Below are positions 1-7,195 of a stretch of DNA of 64,000 nt, piece after piece. The notes under the pieces are model-generated. The model had not been told where the DNA came from, did no database searches, and saw only the letters and a program-made list of their open reading frames with translations. The stretch's first letter is position 1. Every line of letters starts with the position of its first letter. The DNA lies in NCBI RefSeq assembly GCF_014493765.1, contig NZ_JACTVJ010000027.1, positions 1-64,000 on the forward strand. The letters run 5' to 3'. This stretch comes from Streptomyces polyasparticus. GTDB taxonomy: Bacteria; Actinomycetota; Actinomycetes; Streptomycetales; Streptomycetaceae. A program made the position numbers and the translations under genes.

Positions 1-132
1 GGGACGGCAGGTCAGGGGATCGGCCAGGGCGAGGGGACGGCAGGTCAGGGGATCGGCCAGGGCGAGGGGACGGCAGGTCAGGGGATCGGCCAGGGCGAGG
101 GGACGGCAGGCCGGGAGATCGGCCAGGGCGAG
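1..132. repeat. four tandem 33-bp repeats at the left window edge
   Basis: Four consecutive 33-bp units start at 1, 34, 67 and 100. The first three are identical and the fourth has a few changes. The array may extend left of the window. The period is a multiple of three, and one forward frame stays open from base 1 to a TAG at 205-207, giving an 11-residue Gly-rich unit (G-T-A-G-Q-G-I-G-Q-G-E). The array could therefore be the C-terminal end of a rightward gene whose stop overlaps the stop of the leftward gene at 204. It could equally be a non-coding slippage array. Confidence 0.95.
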
Positions 133-203
133 TCGGTCGCGTGGCCGCCAGGGCCGGACGGTCACGTGACCGCCTCGCCCTGGAGGCCACGCGACAGCCT
201 GGG

Positions 204-977
204 CTAGACCGTCGTGCGACCGCCCGGCTGCAGCAGGTGCAGACGCTCGCCCAGGCCCCGCTTCTCGAAGGCCGGGGTCAGAGTGTCCCGGCCGTTCGTG
301 AAGTGCGCCCACTGCTCGAAGTGCACCGGAACGACCTTGCGCACCCCCAGGATCTCGGCCGCCAGCGCCGCGTTCTCGCTGGAGAGCGTCAGATCCTCAC
401 CGGGGAACAGCACGGTCTGCGCTCCGCCCGCGAACAGCACCGCCGAGTCGATCCCGGGGAAGCGCCCGGCGATCGAACGGACCACATCCAGCGAGGCGTT
501 GTCGCCGCTGACGTACACCGTGGGCAGGCCGTCCCCGGACAGGACGAAACCGAGCACCGGCCCGGTGACCGGCTCCGAACCGTCCGGGCCGTGCTGCGCC
601 GGCACCGCCGTGACGGTGAGCGTCCCGCCGTCCGGGCGGCTCAGCTCGGCGGACTCCCAAGGCGCCAGCCCCCGCACCGGATCGCCGAGCCGCTCGCGCG
701 CCGCCGACGTGGACAGCGCGAGCGGCTGGCGGGCCAGCCACTCGCGGCCCCCGTGGTCCAGGTTGTCCGGGTGCTGGTCGTGCGAGAGCAGCACCGCGTC
801 GACCAGGCCCACCTCGTCCGGGTCGAGGCCCGGGCTGCCCGTCTTGACCAGCTTGCGCGAGCCCATCGGGTACTCGCCGGGCGGGTCGAAGGTGGGGTCG
901 GTGAGCAGGCGGAGCCCGGCCAGTTCGAGCAGGGCCGTGGGCCCGCCGAGGTAGGTGACAGTCAGGGATGCGGTCAT
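204..977 (-). CDS. MBL-fold metallo-hydrolase (UlaG/ZiPD-like)
   Basis: A 257-residue protein of the metallo-beta-lactamase fold. The metal motif H66-x-x-H69-x-D71-x-x-D74 is intact, preceded by a T-D-P turn (26-28) typical of UlaG-like hydrolases; later strands carry S-G-D and a P-V-H ligand. No signal peptide, so cytosolic. The ATG at 977 is chosen because the protein then begins directly with the first beta strand; an upstream start at 1004 would run into the preceding gene. It lies 7 bp after the SGNH hydrolase gene and is the last gene of a leftward four-gene operon. The substrate is unknown; a lactonase or phosphodiesterase is possible. Confidence 0.85.
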   Translation of the reverse strand: MTASLTVTYLGGPTALLELAGLRLLTDPTFDPPGEYPMGSRKLVKTGSPGLDPDEVGLVDAVLLSHDQHPDNLDHGGREWLARQPLALSTSAARERLGDPVRGLAPWESAELSRPDGGTLTVTAVPAQHGPDGSEPVTGPVLGFVLSGDGLPTVYVSGDNASLDVVRSIAGRFPGIDSAVLFAGGAQTVLFPGEDLTLSSENAALAAEILGVRKVVPVHFEQWAHFTNGRDTLTPAFEKRGLGERLHLLQPGGRTTV

Positions 978-984
978 GCCCCGG

Positions 985-1986
985 TCAACTCGCCGCCCCT
1001 GCACGGAATTCCCGCAGCACCTCCACGACCGCCCCCGCGATCAACGCGTGGCCCTCGTCCCCGGGATGCACCCCGTCGACGAGATGCTCCGCGTTGATCA
1101 GCCGTGCGCCGGACAGCAGCCGCAGCCGTTTGTCCACGGTGTCGGTCACCGCGCGCTCCTGTGCCGCACGGAGCCGGGCGAGGGTCGCGCCGAGCGCGTT
1201 GGCCTCGTACTCGGCGTCGGGGCGTACGACGGGGGAGACCACCAGGACCGGAACATCCGGGTGTGTCGCGCGCACCAGGCCGAGGAACGCCCGCGTCGTC
1301 TCGTGCAGGAGCTCCGCCGAACTCGGCGTACGGCTCCAGCAGTTGGTGCCGAAGGCCAGCGTGATCAGGTCGGCGGGCAGGGAGGCGAGCTGTTGCGCGG
1401 AGGCGAGTTCGCCGCGGGCCGCTCCCGCGTACCCGAGGTTCACGGCGTCCAGGCCGAGTGCCCGGCCGGCCCGCGCGGGCCAGGCGAGATGAGGGCGCGA
1501 CGTGGTCCAGCCCTCGCTGATCGAGTCCCCGTAGACCAGCCAGCGCGGCCGGTCGGGAGCGGGGCTGAGCGTCCCGCCCACTCCGCGCACCTCGTGCACG
1601 ACCGGCCGCAGCACCTCCGGCAGATGCAGCGTGAACTCGCCGCTCAGCGCTGCCTGCCGGCGGACGACCTGGTCGAGCGAGGCCTCGAGACGCACGACCT
1701 GCTCGCGTCCCGCCCCCGCGGCCGCCTCCGCCACCACCTGCTCGCCCTGAAGGAGCGTGAACAAGGGCTCGGTGCGTCGGTACGCGTCGGCGGGCCCCGG
1801 CTCCGTGGCGGAGTACGTCACCTCCACCACCGTGGCGCCCTCCGCCACGAACTCGTACCGCAGCCCCGCCGGGACGGTCGCCCGCTCCCAGGTGTCGCCG
1901 GGCAGCCGGTCCCGGTCGGCGGGATCCGCGCGGACCGGTTCTCCCTCGTCCGTCAGCCAACTGACGCCGCGCAGCAAGGATTTCAC
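985..1986 (-). CDS. SGNH/GDSL-type hydrolase with N-terminal beta domain
   Basis: A 333-residue esterase-like protein. Residues 1-135 look like an all-beta N-terminal domain, as in two-domain carbohydrate-esterase-like SGNH proteins. The catalytic domain follows with block I G-D-S-I-S-E-G-W (nucleophile S155), block III F-G-T-N-C-W and block V D-x-V-H with D304 and H307. No signal peptide, so probably cytosolic. Translation begins at a GTG whose last two bases are shared with the TGA of the upstream SDR gene (GTGA overlap), so the two are translationally coupled. It probably removes acyl or acetyl groups from a small molecule handled by the operon; the substrate cannot be read from sequence. 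Confidence 0.85.
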   Translation of the reverse strand: MKSLLRGVSWLTDEGEPVRADPADRDRLPGDTWERATVPAGLRYEFVAEGATVVEVTYSATEPGPADAYRRTEPLFTLLQGEQVVAEAAAGAGREQVVRLEASLDQVVRRQAALSGEFTLHLPEVLRPVVHEVRGVGGTLSPAPDRPRWLVYGDSISEGWTTSRPHLAWPARAGRALGLDAVNLGYAGAARGELASAQQLASLPADLITLAFGTNCWSRTPSSAELLHETTRAFLGLVRATHPDVPVLVVSPVVRPDAEYEANALGATLARLRAAQERAVTDTVDKRLRLLSGARLINAEHLVDGVHPGDEGHALIAGAVVEVLREFRAGAAS

Positions 1987-2798
1987 CGCTCACCTCCGAT
2001 CGTCGGATACGGGAACTTCACGCCCACCCCGCCGTCCACCACCAGCGTCTGGCCGGTGATGTACGACGAGAGCGGGGAGGCCAGGAAGAGCAGCGCGGAG
2101 GCGATGTCGGAGGTCTCGGCGACCCGGCCGAGCGGGGCGTTGGCGGCATTGCGGGCCCGCCCCTCCTCGCCGAGCAGACCGGCCACGCGGGGGGTCCAGA
2201 CCACGCCCGGCGCCACAGCGTTGACCCGGACGCCGCGCGCGCCGTACTCGACCGCCGCCGAGCGGACCAGCGAGACCAGGCCCGCCTTCGCGGCGCCGTA
2301 CGCTGCGTGCAGGGGCGCGGCGGTCAGCCCGGAGACCGAGGCCACGAAGACCAGCGGACCGCCGCCCGACGCGGCCACCGCCTCGGCCCCGTACTCGATC
2401 GCGAGCCGGGCGTGGCGCAGCACGATGTCGAAGTGCCAGTCCCACTCCTCGTCGTCGAGGTCGGCGAGCGCCTTGTAGCGGGCCATTCCGACGATGTCCA
2501 CGACCCCGTGCACCGCGCCCGACTCCCGTACGGACGTGGCGAAGAGGTCCCGTACGGACTCCCGCCGGGTGACGTCCGCGACCTGCGCGAGCGACCCCGT
2601 CTCGGCCGCCACCGCCTCCGCCCGCTCCTTGTCGATGTCCACGCAGACCACGCGCGCGCCCGATGCGGTGAGCGCGTGCGCGGTCTGCCGTCCGATGCCG
2701 TTGCCCGCGCCGAGCAGCACGAAGCAGCGGCCGTCGAGCCGGGAGAGCGAGGGGTAGTCCGGGACGGGGGAGTCGTCCAGAGGCGCCACCCCGCTCAC
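1983..2798 (-). CDS. SDR-family oxidoreductase
   Basis: A classical short-chain dehydrogenase/reductase of 271 residues. The nucleotide-binding turn is G-A-G-N-G-I-G (30-36), D54 after strand 2 suggests NAD preference, and the catalytic set is S154/S156, Y167 and K171. The C-terminal segment ends with the usual G-Q-T-L-V-V-D-G-G. The start is the GTG at 2798, which overlaps the TGA of the upstream luciferase-like gene as GTGA. Longer upstream starts would read through that gene's 3' end. It is the second gene of the leftward operon. The substrate is unknown; pairing with a flavin-dependent oxygenase and an esterase suggests breakdown or tailoring of a small hydroxylated compound (inference). 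Confidence 0.9.
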   Translation of the reverse strand: MSGVAPLDDSPVPDYPSLSRLDGRCFVLLGAGNGIGRQTAHALTASGARVVCVDIDKERAEAVAAETGSLAQVADVTRRESVRDLFATSVRESGAVHGVVDIVGMARYKALADLDDEEWDWHFDIVLRHARLAIEYGAEAVAASGGGPLVFVASVSGLTAAPLHAAYGAAKAGLVSLVRSAAVEYGARGVRVNAVAPGVVWTPRVAGLLGEEGRARNAANAPLGRVAETSDIASALLFLASPLSSYITGQTLVVDGGVGVKFPYPTIGGER

Positions 2799-3907
2799 TG
2801 CGGCCTCCGCGGCCGGTAGGCCGCCAGCTCCGGGATGACTTCCTTGCCCAGGATCTCGATGGTCCGCAGGATCTCCTGGTGTTCCAGGTAGCCCCACTGG
2901 ACGTAGCAGATCAGCTGGTCGATGCCGAGGTCCGCATAGTGCTTTGCCTTGCGGATCACGGTCTCCGCGTCACCGATCAGGATCATGTCGCCGTCGTTGA
3001 ACTCCCTTACGGGGACGTGCCCTTCGAGGATCGGGTTCAGGAACGGGAAGGTGCGGTCCCGCTCCTCGGGGGAGAGGTGGGGGAGCTCCCAGTCGAGCGT
3101 GAACTGGGCCAGATTGCTGTACCACCAGGCCACGGAGTCCCAGACGCGCTGCGAGGGCTTGTCGGCGACATGGACGAGTGTGTACGCGCTGACGCGGTTC
3201 GTCGTGACGTCGGTGAGCGGGGACGGGGCCGCGGCGGCCCGGCGGTAGGCCTCGACCTGCTGGGCCATCTTCTCAAGCGGCTGCATGATCGAGAAGGAGA
3301 GCAGCCCCATGCCGGCCTCGCCCGCGACCTCCGCGGAGCCCGCCGAGGTGGCCGCCATCCAGGCCGGCGGATGCGGGTCCTGCACGGGCTTAGGGGTGAC
3401 CATCCGGCGCGGGAAGGAGAAGCGCGGCGACTCGTAGGAGAAGTACTCCTCGCGCCACATCCCCGTCACGATCTCGATCGCCTCGCGCCAGTCCGCCCGT
3501 GACTGCTCGCGGTCCACGCCGAACGCCGTCTGCTCCATCGGCGTCGAACGCCCGGTGCCCCACTCGACCCGGCCGCCGGACAGGATGTCGACGGCCGCGA
3601 CCTTCTCGGCGATGCGCTGCGGCGGGGTGAACCCGAAGGGGGTCAGGGTCACGCCGAAGCCGAGCCGTATCCGCTCGGTCAGTGCCGCCAGGTGGCCGAG
3701 CAGCACCTCCGGGGCCGGACAGTGCGAGCGGCCCTCGCGGAAGTGGTGCTCGACCGCCCAGACGGTGCGGAAGCCCACCCGGTCGGCGAGCCTGATCTGC
3801 TCCACGGCCTCGCGGTACGCGCGCTGCTCGGCCTCGCGCTGGCCGTAGGGGTGCGGACCGTTCCAGGGCTTGGGCACATCGATCTCGTACAGGACATCCA
3901 GATCCAT
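2795..3907 (-). CDS. LLM class flavin-dependent oxidoreductase
   Basis: A 370-residue luciferase-like monooxygenase with the TIM-barrel features of the family: W-A-V-E-H-H-F near the N-terminus, G-F-G-V-T-L-T-P and the R-V-E-W-G-T-G-R segment. It should use reduced FMN or F420 with oxygen on an unidentified substrate. The ATG at 3907 is preceded by GAGGAG at a suitable distance; an upstream in-frame extension is non-homologous promoter sequence. It is the first gene of a four-gene leftward operon and diverges from the amino-acid permease gene across 269 bp that holds several palindromes. Confidence 0.9.
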   Translation of the reverse strand: MDLDVLYEIDVPKPWNGPHPYGQREAEQRAYREAVEQIRLADRVGFRTVWAVEHHFREGRSHCPAPEVLLGHLAALTERIRLGFGVTLTPFGFTPPQRIAEKVAAVDILSGGRVEWGTGRSTPMEQTAFGVDREQSRADWREAIEIVTGMWREEYFSYESPRFSFPRRMVTPKPVQDPHPPAWMAATSAGSAEVAGEAGMGLLSFSIMQPLEKMAQQVEAYRRAAAAPSPLTDVTTNRVSAYTLVHVADKPSQRVWDSVAWWYSNLAQFTLDWELPHLSPEERDRTFPFLNPILEGHVPVREFNDGDMILIGDAETVIRKAKHYADLGIDQLICYVQWGYLEHQEILRTIEILGKEVIPELAAYRPRRPQ

Positions 3908-3939
3908 CCGGGGCCACACTCCTCGATCCGTCAGCGGTG

Positions 3940-4123
3940 ATTTCGAAATGCCGAAAGATGCCGCGCTCGGGCGGCGAGGAGGATGAGCGAGCCCGGCGGA
4001 TGTGTCAATGGTCACAGCGGTACGGGCTGTCGAGTGGCGGTGCGCAACGAACTGCCGTATTCCGGACGGAAACGAGGGAATCATTCCCTCCGCATAGCGA
4101 TTCGCTGCGTTACGCAAGTGAAT
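3940..4123. promoter_or_regulatory. divergent promoter region with stacked palindromes
   Basis: Between the luciferase-like gene and the permease gene there is a perfect 10-bp palindrome at 3940-3949, a 17-bp hyphenated palindrome at 4074-4090 (8-bp arms around one base), and two 11-bp palindromes at 4096-4106 and 4106-4116. The last lies inside a wider imperfect dyad whose outer arms are ATTC (4100-4103) and GAAT (4120-4123). Closely spaced dyads of this kind are typical of binding by a multimeric regulator. The Lrp-type gene at 5654 in the same operon is the obvious candidate (inference). Confidence 0.5.
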
Positions 4124-4176
4124 GCGGTACGCCGTATGGTCTTGCGGTCCCCCACACCCCACCGAGGAGTCCCCAG

Positions 4177-5643
4177 GTGTCCGTCGCGCCGCCCCCTGCC
4201 ACCGGCCAGTCCCTGTTCGGCAGTCTGATGCGCCGCAAGCCGGTCGAGCGTCTGGTCGCCGAAGGAGGTCACGGCGAAGGCGGTGGACTGCGCCGCACCA
4301 TGTCGATGTGGCAGCTGATGATGATCAGCATCGGTGCCACGCTCGGCACCGGCATCTTCGTGGTGCTCGGCGAGGCCGTGCCCAAGGCCGGTCCCGCCGT
4401 CACGCTGTCCTTTGTGATCGCCGGTGTGACGGCGCTCTTCTCGGCCCTCTCGTACGCCGAGCTGGCCGGCACCATCCCGGTCGCCGGATCCTCGTACTCC
4501 TATGCATACGCAACCCTGGGCGAACTCATCGCCTGGGTCTGCGGCTGGTGCCTCATCCTCGAGTACGGCGTCTCGATCGCGGCGGTCGCCGTCGGCTGGG
4601 GCGAATACCTCAACGAGTTCCTCAACGGCACGATCGGCGTCACGATCCCCGACACGCTCGCGGCGCCGCCCGGCGACGGCGGCGTGATCAACCTGCCCTC
4701 GCTGATCCTGGTGCTGCTCGCGGGCGTGGTGCTGCTCGGCGGCTCCAAGGAGTCCGCCCGGGTCAACTCGATCATGGTCGCCGTGAAGATCGCCGCACTG
4801 CTGCTGTTCTGCGCGGTCGGCCTGACCGGCTTCAAGTCCGGCAACTACGAGGACTTCATGCCGCTCGGCATGGCCGGCGTCAGCGGCGCGGCCGCGACCC
4901 TGTTCTTCTCGTACATCGGCTTCGACGCCGCGTCCACGGCCGGTGAAGAGGCCAAGAACCCGCAGCGCGACCTGCCCCGCGCGATCCTGCTCTCGCTCGG
5001 CATCGTCACCGCCCTGTACGTCCTGGTCGCGTTCGTGGCCATCGGCGCGCGGCCCTGGGAGGGCTTCACCGACACCGAGGCCACGCTCGCCGCGATCATG
5101 AACGAGGTCACCGGTCAGACCTTCTGGGGCACGGTGCTCGCGGGCGGCGCGGTGATCGCGATCGCGTCCGTGGTGCTCGCGGTGCTCTACGGCCAGACCC
5201 GCATCCTCTTCGCGATGTCCCGCGACGGTCTGGTCCCCAAGTCCTTCGCCAAGGTGCACGCCCGCACGGGTGTGCCGCGGATCAACACCGTCTGGGTCTC
5301 GCTGTTCTGCGGTGTGCTGGCCGCCGTCGTCCCGCTCGGCGAACTGGCCGACGCCACCAGCATCGGCACGCTCTTCGCCTTCGCCCTGGTCAATGTCGCC
5401 GTGATCGTGCTGCGCCGCACCCGCCCGAACCTGCACCGCTCCTTCCGTGTGCCGTTCGCTCCGCTGTTCCCGCTGATCGGCTTCGGGCTGTGTGTGTGGA
5501 TGATGGTGTCGCTGCGGGCCATCACCTGGACGGTGTTCGGCCTGTGGATGGCGCTCGGACTCGCGATCTACTTCGCGTACGGCCGGCGCCGCTCGCGTCT
5601 GGCCGTGGAGGCGGCCGGCGCCCCTGCGACCGAGGAGAAGTGA
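4177..5643 (+). CDS. APC-superfamily amino acid permease, cationic amino acid (CAT) type
   Basis: A 488-residue membrane protein with about 12 hydrophobic segments. Segment 1 (I-G-A-T-L-G-T-G-I-F) carries the unwound Gly-rich substrate site of the APC fold. The S-Y-A-E-L-A-G-T-I-P-V-A-G-S-S-Y stretch and F-S-Y-I-G-F-D are CAT-subfamily signatures, pointing to lysine/arginine-type substrates. Start: GTG at 4177 with GAGGAG at 4164-4169; the open frame upstream is promoter DNA. It is the first gene of a unit continuing into an Lrp regulator, an amidase and a basic-amino-acid monooxygenase, which fits uptake of the amino acid those enzymes degrade (inference). Confidence 0.9.
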   Translation: MSVAPPPATGQSLFGSLMRRKPVERLVAEGGHGEGGGLRRTMSMWQLMMISIGATLGTGIFVVLGEAVPKAGPAVTLSFVIAGVTALFSALSYAELAGTIPVAGSSYSYAYATLGELIAWVCGWCLILEYGVSIAAVAVGWGEYLNEFLNGTIGVTIPDTLAAPPGDGGVINLPSLILVLLAGVVLLGGSKESARVNSIMVAVKIAALLLFCAVGLTGFKSGNYEDFMPLGMAGVSGAAATLFFSYIGFDAASTAGEEAKNPQRDLPRAILLSLGIVTALYVLVAFVAIGARPWEGFTDTEATLAAIMNEVTGQTFWGTVLAGGAVIAIASVVLAVLYGQTRILFAMSRDGLVPKSFAKVHARTGVPRINTVWVSLFCGVLAAVVPLGELADATSIGTLFAFALVNVAVIVLRRTRPNLHRSFRVPFAPLFPLIGFGLCVWMMVSLRAITWTVFGLWMALGLAIYFAYGRRRSRLAVEAAGAPATEEK

Positions 5644-5653
5644 CCCGCCCGCC

Positions 5654-6106
5654 GTGCTGAACGAGCTCGATGAACGCATCGTCCACGCCCTGGCCGAGGA
5701 CGCCCGGCGCTCCTTCGCCGACATCGGCCAGCTGGTCGGCCTGTCCGCGCCCGCGGTGAAGCGGCGCGTGGACCGGCTGCGGGCGAGCGGTGCGATCACC
5801 GGGTTCACGGTGCGCGTCGACCCCTCGGCGCTCGGCTGGCAGACCGAGGGGTTTGTCGAGATCTACTGCCGCAGCCAGACCTCTCCCGATGCGATCCGGG
5901 CGGGTCTTGAGCGCTATCCGGAGATTGCCGCCGCATCGACGGTGACGGGGGAGGCGGATGCGGTGGTGCAGATCTTCGCCGCGGACATGCGGCACTTCGA
6001 GCAGGTCCTGGAGAAGATCGCGGGGGAGTCGTTCGTGGAGCGGACGAAGTCCGTCCTTGTGCTGTCGCCGCTGCTGCGTCGGTATTCGTCGGGGGCGCCG
6101 CAGTAG
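5654..6106 (+). CDS. Lrp/AsnC family transcriptional regulator
   Basis: A 150-residue regulator with the standard Lrp layout: an N-terminal helix-turn-helix (about residues 5-50, including D-E-R-I-V and V-K-R-R-V-D-R-L) and a C-terminal RAM ligand-binding domain from about residue 62. Start: GTG at 5654, 10 bp after the permease stop, so it is co-transcribed with the permease. It probably senses the amino acid imported by the permease and controls both the permease promoter and the downstream amidase/monooxygenase pair. The C-terminal tail is slightly extended. The family call is secure; the effector is inferred from context. Confidence 0.9.
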   Translation: MLNELDERIVHALAEDARRSFADIGQLVGLSAPAVKRRVDRLRASGAITGFTVRVDPSALGWQTEGFVEIYCRSQTSPDAIRAGLERYPEIAAASTVTGEADAVVQIFAADMRHFEQVLEKIAGESFVERTKSVLVLSPLLRRYSSGAPQ

Positions 6107-6120
6107 GGGTGCGGGTCCGT

Positions 6121-6171
6121 GCAGGGCGGCGTTGCCGTGGGGTGCCGCTGTGCCCACCCGTGCCGCCCTGC
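6121..6171 (+). terminator. hairpin after the Lrp gene
   Basis: A 10-bp perfect stem (6121-6130 with 6162-6171) encloses a 31-nt loop that can itself form a smaller GTGGG/CCCAC hairpin. It begins 15 bases after the Lrp stop and could end the permease-lrp transcript, leaving amidase-monooxygenase expression to a separate promoter. Confidence 0.5.
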
Positions 6172-6220
6172 GGCACGACTGCCCACAGCTACATGCAATG
6201 AATCGCCGCTCAAGGGCCTC

Positions 6221-6244
6221 TTCGCGCAACAAACAGCACGCGAA
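6221..6244. promoter_or_regulatory. inverted repeat upstream of the amidase gene
   Basis: TTCGCG at 6221-6226 and CGCGAA at 6239-6244 form a dyad with a 12-nt spacer. It is followed by GAATGCG, a heptamer that also occurs next to the palindromes in front of the permease (4120-4126). It lies 91 bp upstream of the amidase start and may be a second operator for the Lrp regulator (inference). Confidence 0.35.
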
Positions 6245-6334
6245 TGCGCAATGGTCGTGGCTTGTCGCGGGTCTGTCGTCGAACGTACCTTCAAGGCGTC
6301 CCCGCCGAACCTTCCGTACCACCGAGGTCCGCCC

Positions 6335-7132
6335 ATGCCGCCGTTGCGCACCGCCCTGCTCCAGAACTCCGGAACACCCGGCGATGTGCAGGCCAATCTG
6401 GCACTCCTCGACGAGACCGCCGAGCGCGCCGCCGCCCTGGGCGCGGGGCTCCTGATCTGCCCGGAGATGTATCTGACCGGGTACGCGATCGGCGATGACA
6501 TCGCACGTCTGGCCGAGCCCGCCGACGGCCCCTCGGCCCAGGCCGTCGCCGCGACCGCCGCACGCCACGGGATCGCGATCGTCTACGGCTACCCCGAGCG
6601 CGACGGCGAGCGCGTGTACAACGCCGCGCGCCTCGCCGGCCCCGACGGCGCCGCGCTCGCCGACTACCGCAAGACCCACCTCTTCGGCGGCTTCGAGCAG
6701 GAGCACTTCACCGCGGGGGACGAGACCGTCGTCCAGGCCGACCTCGGCGGGCTCCGGATCGGGATCATGATCTGCTACGACGTGGAGTTCCCGGAGAACG
6801 TCAGGGCCCACGCACTCGCCGGCACCGACCTCCTCCTGGTGCCGACCGCGCAGATGCACCCCTTCCAGTTCGTGGCCGAGTCGCTCGTGCCGGTGCGCGC
6901 CTTCGAGAACCAGATGTACGTGGCGTATGTGAACCGGGCCGGTGCGGAGGGCGAGTTCGAGTTCGTGGGCCTGTCCACGCTCGCCGGACCCGACGGCATC
7001 GCCCGCACCCGCGGCGGCCGCGGCGCCGAGCTGCTCTTCGCCGACGTGGACCCGGAGTTCCTGGCCGCCTCGCGCGCCGAGAACCCGTATCTGCGCGACC
7101 GGCGGCCGGGGCTGTACGGCTCCCTGATCTGA
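6335..7132 (+). CDS. carbon-nitrogen hydrolase, DavA-like omega-amino amidase
   Basis: A 265-residue nitrilase-superfamily amidase with the complete triad: E44 in C-P-E-M-Y-L-T-G-Y, K113 in Y-R-K-T-H-L-F and C147 in I-C-Y-D-V-E-F-P-E-N. Several segments (C-P-E-M-x-L-T-G-Y, I-V-Y-G-Y-P-E-R, V-P-T-A) match what I remember of Pseudomonas DavA, 5-aminovaleramidase, over its whole length. With the adjacent DavB-like monooxygenase it would hydrolyse the omega-amino or guanidino amide that enzyme releases: 5-aminovaleramide from lysine, or 4-guanidinobutyramide from arginine. Start: ATG at 6335, because the conserved first strand begins right after it; the frame is open upstream but not conserved. 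Cytosolic. Confidence 0.9.
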   Translation: MPPLRTALLQNSGTPGDVQANLALLDETAERAAALGAGLLICPEMYLTGYAIGDDIARLAEPADGPSAQAVAATAARHGIAIVYGYPERDGERVYNAARLAGPDGAALADYRKTHLFGGFEQEHFTAGDETVVQADLGGLRIGIMICYDVEFPENVRAHALAGTDLLLVPTAQMHPFQFVAESLVPVRAFENQMYVAYVNRAGAEGEFEFVGLSTLAGPDGIARTRGGRGAELLFADVDPEFLAASRAENPYLRDRRPGLYGSLI

Positions 7133-7195
7133 CCCGACCTGCCTCCCTTCCCTTCACCCCGCGTCTCTTCACCCCGCGCAAGGAGTCCGTACCCC

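Noticed and set aside
955-2478. 507-residue rightward open frame
   Set aside because: Antisense to the SGNH and SDR genes, which have clear motifs and coupled starts; composition is that of a shadow frame.
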